A stretch of 64,000 nt of DNA, from positions 1 to 64,000 of the forward strand of contig JAECYW010000017.1 in assembly GCA_023014335.1 (NCBI GenBank), given 5' to 3'. Below the pieces are notes generated by a model. The model was not told the DNA's origin. It ran no database searches and worked only from the letters and a program-made list of their open reading frames with translations. Position numbers and translations under genes: made by a program. The stretch's first letter is position 1. Every line of letters starts with the position of its first letter. The DNA is from Galerina marginata. Lineage: Eukaryota; Basidiomycota; Agaricomycetes; Agaricales; Galerinaceae. Positions 53,187-63,316 of the stretch are shown piece after piece.

Positions 53187-55400
53187 TCAACCATCGAAAG
53201 CGTCATTATGGCGGTGCAAGTTAGAGGGTAAAACATGTTCGAACCTTTGACCATGATTCTTTTCCAAATTGTCAACGAATTGCCCATAGCGTACAAGAAC
53301 CGGCCCAAGTTGACTGAGGGCAGTGTAAACACTGTCAGGAATCCAAGATTGACTCTGCATGTATGATGCCAAAGAAGATGACGCAGAGAATAACAGGTCA
53401 GGTCTCCGCTTTGACTCTGGATCGGCCATATGAGTGTTCAGAGTGGTGGTGCAAACATTTATTGTTGCAACAAGACAATCGGCGACGAGGGTTGGATCGA
53501 CCTTGGCTTCGTGGATATGCTTTAAACGTGTTATACCGCCCCGAATGAAGTTCTTGGAGAGCTCATGTGCATGGAAACTTTGCACCACGGTCTTTTCTGA
53601 TATGAAGTCCACTGTGAATGCTTTGAAGAATGTGTAAAATGTTGATGCCCATTGGTTCGAAAAGACTAGAAGCAATACTGTTAGATCAATCTGCGGACGA
53701 GGATAAGTGATTGTGGAACGATTACCTTCCAATGTTGGTTTATCCCAAGCCGCGACCATGCCGGGATGATCGAATTTAATCACATAGGGGAAATTTTGTC
53801 CAGACGGCTCTCTCGAGAGCTTCCTAGGATAATGGGTAACGAATCCTAAGATTCGAAGATGCAATTCATGGAAGTGAGTGGTTTTGGGGACAATTGATTC
53901 CAGATTACGGTTGTTGATCATAACAGTAAGAAACGCGAGATTATTTTCATCAAAGAGGAGGTCGGCGTTTTCCCCATCAATGACGTCCGATATGTATCCG
54001 AACGTACCGCGCTTGAGGAAACGTTTGACGAGAGCTTGAAGATGACGCTGATAGGGATACTGCCAGTGATGAATGTCATGTGTGTTTTGGGCTATCTCTT
54101 GGAAGCAATGATAGACTGTGGGGACAAATGCTACGGAATCTTCGGCTCCGTGTTCCTTTATGGCAGTACCGAGGCCGCTAACAATGTCGTAGAGGGGGAC
54201 GTGCAACGGGAATGTCGTGGCCGCGTGGATCCCTTGTCCAGTCGTTAAATAATTGTCTCGTACATCCAACCACGCCAGATCAAATTCGATCCATGTCTTT
54301 TTGTTCCACACCACGAGGATGTCGTCGAAGGGCAGGAGATACTTTCTTTTGTCATTGTGTTGGCTGTTATCAAAAAATTGGTTTCGTAACCAAATGATGG
54401 GATGGTAGAGAACTCGGGTGACGGTTTTAGACCACAGCCAAAGAATGGCGCCCGATAGAGCACGGAAGGCTTGGGACTGAGGGGATTTGTAAGGACATTG
54501 TGCAGGAGCACCAGTTTTATGAAGCTTTAGATATGGGATGTACAGCGGGAATGCCTGGAGTGTGGGCAGTAGTGTCGTTCCAAAGAGGATGAGGAGCGTA
54601 ATGACTATTAAGATGACGATGGGTGCGGCGACTTTGTGTCCAAGGGACAAGAGGAATTCAGCCAACCCAACGAAAAAGAGAACCAAGGCACCTTGAAGCA
54701 GCAAGGGCAAAGAAGCGAAGAGTTGCGGGACATACCACTTCTGCAATGCCTCCGCTCGCAGGTGGAATATCGCGTAGGATTGTTTGAATGTGATCCCGTC
54801 GTAACGCTGGTGTTCCCGCAGCCACTGAAGTGAGATAATCCCGAGTAGGACAGTGCTGAGACTGAGCACGAGACTAAGGAACCAGAACGTGTTGAGTCGA
54901 ATAACAAAGGATGGAGGAGAGAACGGTATTTCCACAGGAGGTAGGGTCGCAGTCGTGTTCAGGGGATTTTCGGCGCGTGTCGCTATCCTGGAAAGCAAAT
55001 CAATCATCTTGTCGTTAGGATCCGCCTTGAGTCCCTTGTATGAGTCGATGACGAAAGCTGTCACAACGGCAGAGAAGAGACCTGCCTTGGAGTTTTGATA
55101 TGTCGGCTTAGCGCCAGTATACGAATATATTGGAAGACTCACAAAGATCAAGAGGTTCTGCACTTCGTCTTTCCATGCATCGCATTGTGCTTTGTCCTTC
55201 TTCAAGAGGGGCACAAGTAGTCTCTCCCATGGATCCCCAGTCGGCTCAGGCATAGGATACTTATACGCCGCATTAAGTGGGTTACCGCAGCCCCATATTT
55301 TTGGGTCCTTGGGGAACAGTAAGAGAAGAACAAATGAGATAATGGTAGGGTCACTGACTTCTGCATTGAACCTAAGGGAATCTGATATCGGCTCAGCCAT
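53187..55400 (-). CDS. DUF6535 multi-pass membrane protein, copy 2, C-terminally truncated
   Basis: Exons 55400-55359, 55307-55143, 55085-53726 and 53665-53187 match copy 1 exon for exon (42, 165 and 1360 nt are identical lengths). The protein is 681 aa. Both small introns are multiples of three without stops, so unspliced reading is also open. Near 53195 copy 2 has lost one base relative to copy 1 (HNDAFVWLSSR becomes HNDAFDG-stop). The following bases, read in the old frame, still encode a related tail (WLSSRLKYVPPQDAQ) to a stop near 53112. The loss is therefore recent and removes only about 30 residues; membrane segments are unaffected. The protein may still work. Confidence 0.82.
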   Translation of the reverse strand: MAEPISDSLRFNAEVSDPTIISFVLLLLFPKDPKIWGCGNPLNAAYKYPMPEPTGDPWERLLVPLLKKDKAQCDAWKDEVQNLLIFVSLPIYSYTGAKPTYQNSKAGLFSAVVTAFVIDSYKGLKADPNDKMIDLLSRIATRAENPLNTTATLPPVEIPFSPPSFVIRLNTFWFLSLVLSLSTVLLGIISLQWLREHQRYDGITFKQSYAIFHLRAEALQKWYVPQLFASLPLLLQGALVLFFVGLAEFLLSLGHKVAAPIVILIVITLLILFGTTLLPTLQAFPLYIPYLKLHKTGAPAQCPYKSPQSQAFRALSGAILWLWSKTVTRVLYHPIIWLRNQFFDNSQHNDKRKYLLPFDDILVVWNKKTWIEFDLAWLDVRDNYLTTGQGIHAATTFPLHVPLYDIVSGLGTAIKEHGAEDSVAFVPTVYHCFQEIAQNTHDIHHWQYPYQRHLQALVKRFLKRGTFGYISDVIDGENADLLFDENNLAFLTVMINNRNLESIVPKTTHFHELHLRILGFVTHYPRKLSREPSGQNFPYVIKFDHPGMVAAWDKPTLEGNRSTITYPRPQIDLTVLLLVFSNQWASTFYTFFKAFTVDFISEKTVVQSFHAHELSKNFIRGGITRLKHIHEAKVDPTLVADCLVATINVCTTTLNTHMADPESKRRPDLLFSASSSLASYMQSQSWIPDSVYTALSQLGPVLVRYGQFVDNLEKNHGQRFEHVLPSNLHRHNDAFDG

Positions 55401-55439
55401 TTGGTTGGTAGATGAGGTATGGGCAGAGACATCAGTTAC

Positions 55440-56120
55440 TGGTGAAAGAGGCCTTTAAAAGTCGAGATTTGACCTTGGCGTTGAAACTTGACAGAGGTAC
55501 CAGTACAAAAAGCATCAGGCACCGCAATCCATTGTCAAAGCTCTTCGGAATTGCTTCTTCAAGGTATGTATACTCAAGTAATAGGAAAGGGGCCTCTAGA
55601 ATAGCACAGGAAAATAGACATCCTTATTGAAGGCGATGAGGTCAAGATACATAGGTGAACAGTGAATCGCCGTGCAGGTCAAGAACGAAGTTGAGAACGC
55701 GTTCCGAGTGTTGGATTACGGATATATGATTGCCGGCATAGCCGCGCGATCACAAACAATTTTGCGAAATAATTGCGGTCCAAATTGAACCACTACTTTC
55801 TAACTATCTACTATCTGAGTCGCTAAGACTCCAAGTGGCAGGCTTTACCGGTTTAATCTGGAAACCATTTCGAAAGATAGTGAACGGAAATTCTCCAGTG
55901 AGAGGCATGGCGGTACTATGAGGACTATTTGCATCCGCGTTCACGCTTCCATCAGTCATTAATTACCAAGACCGGGAAGAATATCGATTGCTTCACAACT
56001 TCTCTCCCAAGCCATGGATGGCATGGACGGCAGCAACTTGAGAGAAGATTGCTCCACCAAGGGCCCAGAATACTGAGGCGGATCTCAAAACAAGTGCTTG
56101 GCGATACTGGGACCACAGCC
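55440..56120. other. Intergenic, no supportable gene
   Basis: About 680 bp upstream of DUF6535 copy 2 and downstream of the F-box gene; nothing recognisable. Confidence 0.4.
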
Positions 56121-56121
56121 A

Positions 56122-57558
56122 TCAGCCACGCAGAGGCACATTGACAGAGTGTCTGTGCTGCCATTCGATGTATATTCCAGGACAAGCATCTCTGAGTGCG
56201 TCAATATATGGTGGCAATGGACGGACTTCCGACAGAGAAGCAGTCAATCTCAACGCCGGACTGCCTTCTCTGAGAGTCAATACCCTGAGAGCCGGGAACA
56301 GGCGGAGCCACACCGGGAGGCGAGTTGTGATATTGTCATCCGTGAATCCCCAATCTCCATTATCCATGACCAGCTCCTCGACACAGTGGAGAAGAGCCTC
56401 TGGCCTCCCGGCCTGCGCCAATCCATTGCGGACGATAGCATCAAACCAAACTCCAAAACTGAGCCCGGTCCTCGTAATTTCGAGGGAGAGGGTGATCTTG
56501 TTCACGCACGATGCAAGACACCGTAGTGCACCTTCAAGAGCGCTGAAGTTCGCTTCGACCATGATGACGATATTCGTGAGGGCAGGTATCCTCGCCATCG
56601 CCGGGAGGAAGTTGAGAATGTGTTCCGGGGTAGTCGTGAGCGCGTGCAAACGTTCGAAGACAGCTTTGTCAATACGTGCCGGCCGTTTGGGCAGAGGGTC
56701 GTATCGGATATGGTGGTATTGAAATTCCTGGATATTTTGATGCTTCGCAAGAAACTTTACGAAGGGGTCTCGTGGGATGACTCCAAATGTAACCGCCAGT
56801 CGGCTGAGGCGCGGAAATTGGAGGTTTGCGAGCATGATTCCCCAGTCGGTGCCACCACCGAACAAGTTCTTGAACGATAGGTCAGTAAGTACCGAAGCGC
56901 TACTTTGAAGGGCGTGATAATAGAAAGGTCTGAGAGATGTCGGAAAGGTTTGGATGGAACACACTTTCAGGTGCTTCGCGCCGCTAGTCAGAGGATCCAC
57001 TCCAGCAGGCCAATAATCTTTGAGCCAATCCGACGGCCTTATTGAGCGTAATGACTTTGGCTCTTCGTACAAGGACGATAACTGGGATGTCGTGATATGC
57101 ATGCTCGTGCATGATTTCTGCAAGATGGTGTGCAGCAGAACGATGTTCGCCGCTTTCCAATGTTTCGACGTCCTAGGAAAGATAGCCAGTCGCAAGGTGA
57201 CTTGATCTATAGACGATAACTTGGCCACGTATCGCGTTAATAGGCGGACCTCCCGAATGACTTGGTCCGGATTATGGATGTACCCAAAGTCGTATGAAAG
57301 GTCGTGCAGAGATGTCCCGACGAGGTCGAGGGATATGGCAAGGCCGGAAAGGGTCCTATAGCACCCGTCGAACGATTTCAGCGAGAGGCTTTTGGAACCT
57401 GGGTCGAAATTCAGTCTCGAAAAGTACTCCGGCAGTGAGAGATCGTGAAGGTGCCGAGATGCTGTCGCTAAGAGGAGCAGGTCTTCATCGTGCTCAACTC
57501 TATCGATGATAGATAACAGGAGCTCTGTCGGAAGGCTTCGGTTTATTTCTACGTCCAT
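56122..57558 (-). CDS. F-box-like protein, single exon
   Basis: An uninterrupted frame of 478 aa from MDVEINRSLPTELLLSIIDR. Residues 8-50 (LPTELLLSIIDRVEHDEDLL ... ASRHLHDLSLPEYFSRL) form the F-box, expected to bind SKP1 in an SCF ubiquitin ligase. The rest has repeated hydrophobic strands (LSRLAVTF, LTNIVIMVEANFSALE, KITLSLEITRTG, LRVLTLREGSP) in an irregular leucine-rich arrangement typical of fungal F-box proteins. It lacks introns, unlike nearly all its neighbours. No damage is seen. The target is unknown. Confidence 0.82.
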   Translation of the reverse strand: MDVEINRSLPTELLLSIIDRVEHDEDLLLLATASRHLHDLSLPEYFSRLNFDPGSKSLSLKSFDGCYRTLSGLAISLDLVGTSLHDLSYDFGYIHNPDQVIREVRLLTRYVAKLSSIDQVTLRLAIFPRTSKHWKAANIVLLHTILQKSCTSMHITTSQLSSLYEEPKSLRSIRPSDWLKDYWPAGVDPLTSGAKHLKVCSIQTFPTSLRPFYYHALQSSASVLTDLSFKNLFGGGTDWGIMLANLQFPRLSRLAVTFGVIPRDPFVKFLAKHQNIQEFQYHHIRYDPLPKRPARIDKAVFERLHALTTTPEHILNFLPAMARIPALTNIVIMVEANFSALEGALRCLASCVNKITLSLEITRTGLSFGVWFDAIVRNGLAQAGRPEALLHCVEELVMDNGDWGFTDDNITTRLPVWLRLFPALRVLTLREGSPALRLTASLSEVRPLPPYIDALRDACPGIYIEWQHRHSVNVPLRG

Positions 57559-57559
57559 G

Positions 57560-58119
57560 TCGGTTGGAAAGAATTAGGACCAAAATACGCTCGTCGCCGT
57601 GGTCGTCCCTTGGAGGAGAATGGAAAGTAACAGTCTCGGTTCGTCGCTCCCTGGGAATTGCAGTGGTAAATGGTAGTTGAGGACGCTGTTGAGTTCGTTT
57701 GCGCCACGCCTCTGAGAGATTTCTGGGATACGGGTAATGTACCTCGGTTGGCCTGTATTCCAAGATCAAAACTAAGTATTTCCCTACGATTTCAATGTGA
57801 TTTAAAGCAGAATGAATTGGAGTGAAGTAGAATCTATCATGGGTCGCCGATGATGCATGGACGTTGGAAGTCAAGTTACTGACATTTATTTTTTTCCAGT
57901 GCCCCTGACATGGTCGGAGGTCAGCTAAAAATAGTCTCCTCTCCGCTCTCCCTCGTTTACAGCAGGCCCTCTGCCTCCTTCGCAGCTGCCGTCGCACTCG
58001 TGCTGAATTGAATGGATATTCACGACTCAGACGCAGACGACGACTAATAATAGCTTCATCATACCAACTACATACAAGATACTACAAGATCGACAGTAAA
58101 TGTCAAATCATTATTCAAG
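57560..58119. promoter_or_regulatory. Promoter side of the F-box gene
   Basis: About 560 bp between the start of the F-box gene and the 3' end of the next minus-strand gene. A partially open frame continues upstream of the ATG but has no start; no specific site is identified. Confidence 0.35.
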
Positions 58120-58120
58120 T

Positions 58121-59916
58121 TCAAACCTCAAGCACAATAGGTGAATTCGACGTGCGCAGACTAACCAGACCTTGGCCCTTTTGTTTCGTATCCCAATGTA
58201 TCTCACCAGTGAGGACACCTTTTCCTACAGTGCGATACACAATCTGTCTCTTTCTCTCTTCTCCAGTCGGGTCTTCCACGCCTGCGTTGCGGTGGACAGT
58301 GGCACCGAAAGTCGACGACGTCTGGAGGCTGAAGTCGCCTTCATACGCAGGGTTGAGGAGAGCTGTTGCACGTCCATTCGATGTCCAGCCGCTGAAGTTC
58401 AGTTTGGAGTTGAGGGGAGAAGCGGGGAACGTAACGCGCAGAGGGGCATTCGAGCTTGTTGTGGTGACGTTGAAAGAGCCACCGGAACTGGAACCTGAGA
58501 TCAGGCTGACATCGGCCTCAAGCATGCTGAATAAAGTACGTCAGCAGCTGAAGAAACCTTATAGTCGAGGACATACCCATTGCTAGTACGAGCGTTGAGG
58601 ACTGGCGTAGTACCTTTTCCCTTGCTTTCCAAGCCGACAGCAACACGAATCGGGGCGTTGGATGTCAAGAGAGTCAACACGGTAGTGGAGTTAAAAACTC
58701 CGGAAATTTGGCCATTAGATGTCTTGATACTCAAGTCCTTGCTATTGAACTTTCCTGAGACCGGAGCGTTGGAGGTTTCGACAATCAACCCAGTCGTGCC
58801 GTTGAAGTTTCCTGAGATCTGACCATTGCTGGTATGAATTTTCCCCTTGATGACTGCCAATGACTATTTTATTAACGTTAGCTTGAGGCTCGAACATTAC
58901 GCAGGTCGGTACTCACCCCAGCGGTAACAGGCCCGTTTGATCCACTAAGGGAGATCGATTCGAAAAGAACCTTGTCATTTAAATCTGCGATCTGGTGAAC
59001 AGAATTATGTACGTCGGTTTCAAAGTTCTTGATAACAAGAGGGGCAGATTTGCCGGTAAGCTCGGGAAGAATGATAGTCATCTTGTAGCCCAGTTGATAG
59101 TCCTGTCCGTGGGGATAGCGGCCTAGTGGCCACACAGGTGCCTAGGGCAATACATCATAAACTTGCTTTGCAGGAACATCATTATCTTGACTCACGAAGA
59201 TTCCAACACCATTTTCGCCTCGGCTGCGGGTTATCATACACACTTTGGCCAGGTCGCGAACCTCTTCGCGACGATACTTAATAACAACCTGCACCGTTGC
59301 TGTGTCTTTCGGTTGGTTTGTCGAAGTAATGACATTGACAACACCGCCCAATAGCTGCCCGCGTGAAAGGAAGAACAGACTTTTGGATGAGAGGGGGAGA
59401 TCGAATGATGTCTCGGATTCGCGAGGGAATGTGATTCCGACCAAACCTTGGGCCATAGCTACAGAGGAATCTGGCTTCAAGCTTGATGACCATGCCCCAC
59501 CCTGAATACACTCTTCGAGGGAAACGCCAGAAGGAATGGTATAATCCCAGCCATCAAGGATCTGCTTTCCACAAAATAATTAACTTCAGACGTATATAGA
59601 AACGATGACGACTCACCAAACCCCCATGACGGTGACTCCAACGGACAACACCGAAAGTGCTTTGAATTAGCACGGTAAAGAGAAACCAAATCAAGGTAGC
59701 CACCAGGAAAGCGCCTATGAAGCGCCGTCCTGCGGTCTGGGGAGGAGGTACCACCACCGCGTAGCCAGTGTACGTCTGGGGGTACGGTTGGACCTGAGGG
59801 TATGCCTGAGAGCTTCCGTAAGACGGTGGTGACTGCTGACCCTCTCCTCTCGGAGGCGGTGGGCTATTTGGACCCTGCTTGGGGGGTATGGGTGTGTCCG
59901 TGTTCGAGTATATCAT
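58121..59916 (-). CDS. Single-pass membrane protein with repetitive SNG/SNA beta-solenoid-like domain
   Basis: Exons 59916-59617, 59561-59196, 59141-58917, 58863-58577 and 58526-58121 join in phase to 527 aa. The first 65 residues are Pro/Tyr-rich and cytoplasmic by the rule of charge. Residues 66-95 (RRFIGAFLVATLIWFLFTVL) are one membrane span, so the protein is probably type II. The large C-terminal part has repeats of the form TSNGQISGxFN / TSNAPVSGxFN spaced about 20 residues apart, as in DUF4097/DUF7330-like right-handed beta-solenoids. This is a known basidiomycete architecture without assigned function; a cell-surface or wall-facing role is plausible. The frame and all splice sites are intact. 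Confidence 0.8.
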
Positions 59917-59919
59917 CGT

Positions 59920-60815
59920 CAGTACTCAGGATAGAGTTGGACCAGAATCGGAATCAAAAGAAGAAAGATTGGACGCAGTTGGCGAAGGTTTCGCTGCCTG
60001 AGCCCTTTATACGGTGATCAAATAAGAGGCGTTGGAGAAGAGGGGTAAAACTTAAAAAGCTGCGGGATGCCGAATTTGGCATCATTCTATAATAGGTTAT
60101 TCTCCCACATGGCACCGATGATGTCAGGCCGCCTTCAGCGGACCTCGTCCTTGCGACGTCCTTGGCACCGATTTACGCAGGTGTAACTGTTAGTTATCTT
60201 GGACTATGGTGTAGAGCGGGGTAGTGGCCTTCTGATCATGAATACTTTGTTCTTAATTTCAACAACTGAGATTTAAAAACTATCCTAGTTTACTCCGGTG
60301 TTAAACGTTAAACATTCAAACGCAGGACCGTGGAAATCGATATCTGTCATGCAGCCATATGGTGATCCGGCCTGGGCTTTGGAGTGACAAAATTCTGAGG
60401 ATGTACACGAGTCAAGTGTGTCCTGATTTACCAGAATCCTGCGCATCTTTTATCGCACGTCAGGCGCAGCCATCCATCCATATGTCGTTCCTTGGAGGTC
60501 TCGTCTGTAACCACTGCGCAGCTGCATAAATTAACATTCTCCGCAGCATGTTTTCTTCCTATCTCCCAGCTCCGATTGCGGCGTTGCCTTCTTGTGGTTC
60601 GCCGCGGTTGTGTCTCCTGGAATGGGATTTAGTACGAGACTGAACTTCAAGTTGTTGGTTTATCAAATTTGGCGTCAAGTGCGAAGAGAAATTTGGGAAG
60701 GAACCCGGAAAGGAGTCTTCGGCCGCCGATCGCAATTTAATAGGAGGCTTCATTATCAATAACCTACATACCGTGGAATTTAGCGCCCAGTTATCGACCA
60801 TCATCTCACTGATTA
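59920..60815. other. Intergenic between divergent genes
   Basis: About 900 bp separate the membrane-protein gene (minus) from the BTB gene (plus). No open frame with support; it presumably holds both promoters. Confidence 0.4.
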
Positions 60816-60819
60816 CCGA

Positions 60820-61558
60820 ATGACCGCTGAACAACCTTCGCGCATCCTTCATGACGAAGAATTTTACTTACGTGACGCGATCTTCCTGGTGCTTCAACCT
60901 GACGATTTTTTGCCTCACGGATAGCATACTCACGGAGCTTCCATAGGTCGAGGATCGGCTGTTCAAGGTCCATGTTTGCCACTTTATCGATGAATCTGCG
61001 GTCTTTCAAGCAATGTTTGAGTTGCCTCCAGGTCCTAATTCCGAGGCAGACGGCCTGACTGACGAACGACCTATCGTGTTGGGGGGGATCAAGAAAGATG
61101 ATTTCAGGCGGCTTTTACGGGTAATGTACGCCAGGTGAGTGGTTCGGCAGTCCAGAAGTCATGCTATTCTTATTTTCTTTTTCATGACCAGAGGGTTCAA
61201 GGAGATAGGAAAGCTAGCAGAAGAAGAATGGGTGTCAGTCTTGGTATTATCCTCGCTGTGGCAAATGGATCGTCTTCGGAGTCTTGCCATCGCCAAGCTC
61301 ACCAAACTCCTGAATGATGGGCGAACGTTGGTTAACTTGGGTCGGAAGTACAACGTAGATTCCTGGGTAATTTCCGGAATCGAAAAATTGGTTACTCGGA
61401 CAGAGCCGATGGACGAAGAAGACGTTCGTTCAATTGGAATATCCGACGTTTTGAAGGTGTCGGCGCTCAGAGAGTGGACCGCACGCATGCGCAACGCGAT
61501 TTCGAATGAGAACATTGTAGAGAAGATCCGGACATCATTCGGTCTAGAGGTTTTCTAG
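60820..61558 (+). CDS. BTB/POZ domain protein, copy 1
   Basis: Exons 60820-60888, 60947-61134 and 61192-61558 join in phase to 207 aa. The BTB core covers residues about 10-100: FYLRDAIFLVEDRLFKVH, FIDESAVFQAMFELPPG, ERPIVLGGIKKDDFRRLLRV. A BACK-like helical region follows (VLVLSSLWQMDRLRSLAIAK, KYNVDSWVISGIEKLV). BTB proteins form dimers or serve as CUL3 adaptors; no second domain is attached here. The first intron uses a weak donor (CTG|GTGCTT), but copy 2 has its intron at the same place, which supports it. Confidence 0.8.
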
Positions 61559-61806
61559 ACTGGATTTATAGCCAAGGTTTATCTGATTATCGCAGGGAGG
61601 TTTTGAATTGAGCTTTATCAGGTCAACAGACTAGCCGACCCAGGACATATTAGTACGAGGCTTTCTAATCCTAAATAAACCTCACAAGTCCGTGTCCAAT
61701 ATTAATGCATAAGTATGTGCGATCAGGTGATCGCACTCAACAGTCGCCCTCGCACATGAGGCGCAGTAGCGCAAGCCTTCGTTATCAACACTCATCGCAC
61801 GGAATA

Positions 61807-62629
61807 ATGGCAGAACAAACTGAAGTCCAAATATCGAAAATTATCCGTGACGAAGATTTTTACCTGCAAAGTGCAGTGTTCTTGGTCAGTTATATTGCTC
61901 ATCTCAAGAATCGCCGTCAAGTCTTACCTCACGTATTCAGGTAGAGGACCGGTTGTTCAAAGTTCCCAATCTCCACTTCATCGAGGAGTCTGAGGTGTTT
62001 AGGGCCATGTTCGAATTGCCCCAGGACCCTCACGTAAATGTGGATGGGATGACGGACGAACAGCCAATCGTATTGGAAGGTGTGAAAAAGGACGATTTCA
62101 AACAGCTTCTAAGGGTTATGTATTCTCGGTGCGCAGCTTGATTGAATCAGCTGGGGGCAGCCCATGACGACAGCCTTATTTCCTCCTCAGACAACATCGA
62201 AGAGAGGAGAAACTCACTACAAAAGAGTGGGAGTCTGTTCTCGTCCTGTCTTCGAAATGGGCTATGGACCTTCTTCGACAACTAGCTATTAGCAAGATTA
62301 CTCCAGACTTAGTCGCTGATCCCCACCGGCTGGTGCTGTGGGGACAGAAATACAACGTAAGCTCATGGGTATCTAAAGGAGTCCAGGCCCTTGTCAATCG
62401 AGAGACTCCAATGAGCGAAGAGGACGTAAAGATTCTAGGGTTGTCTGTCGTGCTCAAAATTTCAGTTATCAGAGAGTGGGTATCTTACAGGGCGCTCGAA
62501 AAGGTGGCGGAGATGTGGTCACCTTGGAAGGTCATTCAGATAAGAGCAGGGGTGAAGGAAGAACAGGAAGCACAAATTGCGACAGGCTTTGGTTTGAATT
62601 TGGTTGCAGAAACTGAAGGCAAGAAATGA
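61807..62629 (+). CDS. BTB/POZ domain protein, copy 2
   Basis: Exons 61807-61884, 61941-62128 and 62191-62629 give 234 aa. Intron positions and phases equal those of copy 1, and exon 2 has the same 188 nt. Conserved pieces include FYLQSAVFLVEDRLFKV, VFRAMFELPQDP, QPIVLEGVKKDDFKQLLRVM, and in the C-terminal part WAMDLLRQLAISKI and KYNVSSWVSKGVQALV. It has an extra basic C-terminal tail. The pair arose by tandem duplication and has diverged strongly (roughly half the residues differ by eye), so it is old and both copies are probably maintained. Confidence 0.82.
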
Positions 62630-62938
62630 TGAGCGATTACATACCTGCATAGAGTAGATGTACCAGTTGTTCTTGACCCCACTTTCGTGCGAAGTCTGCT
62701 GTAGTCTGACGGACACAGACAACTGAACGAGAACCTGCCAGTGGACACATGATAATAAAAGCTAGGACGGCGGGAAGTGAAGTGACCGTAATCCTTGCAT
62801 TGCGTGTCTTCGAATGTCATGTAACTTTTTTCGTGCTTTACATAACTTGTTGAGGTGGCCATTGGGAGATGAAGACGCTGTTGTAACTTCAAATGACCGC
62901 GTTTAACATGACTCGAGGTGATGCGGTCATGTGACAGG

Positions 62939-62944
62939 ACGCGT
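62939..62944. promoter_or_regulatory. MluI cell-cycle box (ACGCGT)
   Basis: ACGCGT is the core site of the fungal MBF (Swi6-Mbp1/Res) G1/S regulator. It lies about 375 bp upstream of the gene at 63317, whose product has APC/C degron-like motifs. A single hexamer can occur by chance, so the link is an inference. Confidence 0.35.
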
Positions 62945-63316
62945 CTTGAGTTCCTTCGTGATTTCTCACGCTCTTAAGAGTCTCACGGTTGACCTATTTC
63001 TGCGTTAGGCATTTCCTGTCACTCCATCTCTTTCCTCAAAACCTTCTTCTTGGAATATCCGTAAGTCCTATCAGAAGATCCTTCCGAATATTTGTTCCCG
63101 AATGCTCACTTTTTAAAGCATTTCCAGGCGAATTGAAGTCCTGTGCCGCCAACAAGGTCCCATCCGACCTGCGTAGGCCCAACCCCATGATTTGGACTTG
63201 CCTCTGCTAATAAAACCTCTTAAGCCTTAAGAAACATTGTCAAACCGAATCTTTATATTATCTTGCAAACTCTCGACAACGAAACTATCCACCCGAATCC
63301 AGATTGGCCCTATATC

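Larger units (their letters stand above)
49830..55440. repeat. Tandem segmental duplication with period about 2.95 kb
   Basis: Similarity between the two DUF6535 units extends beyond the genes. The 3' flank motif AGACAAGCTGTCGGAACACAG occurs near 49851 and near 52864, and the 5' flank (CTTCGGAATT, near 52600 and 55545) also recurs. The two units thus arose as one block, not as separate gene copies. Confidence 0.7.
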
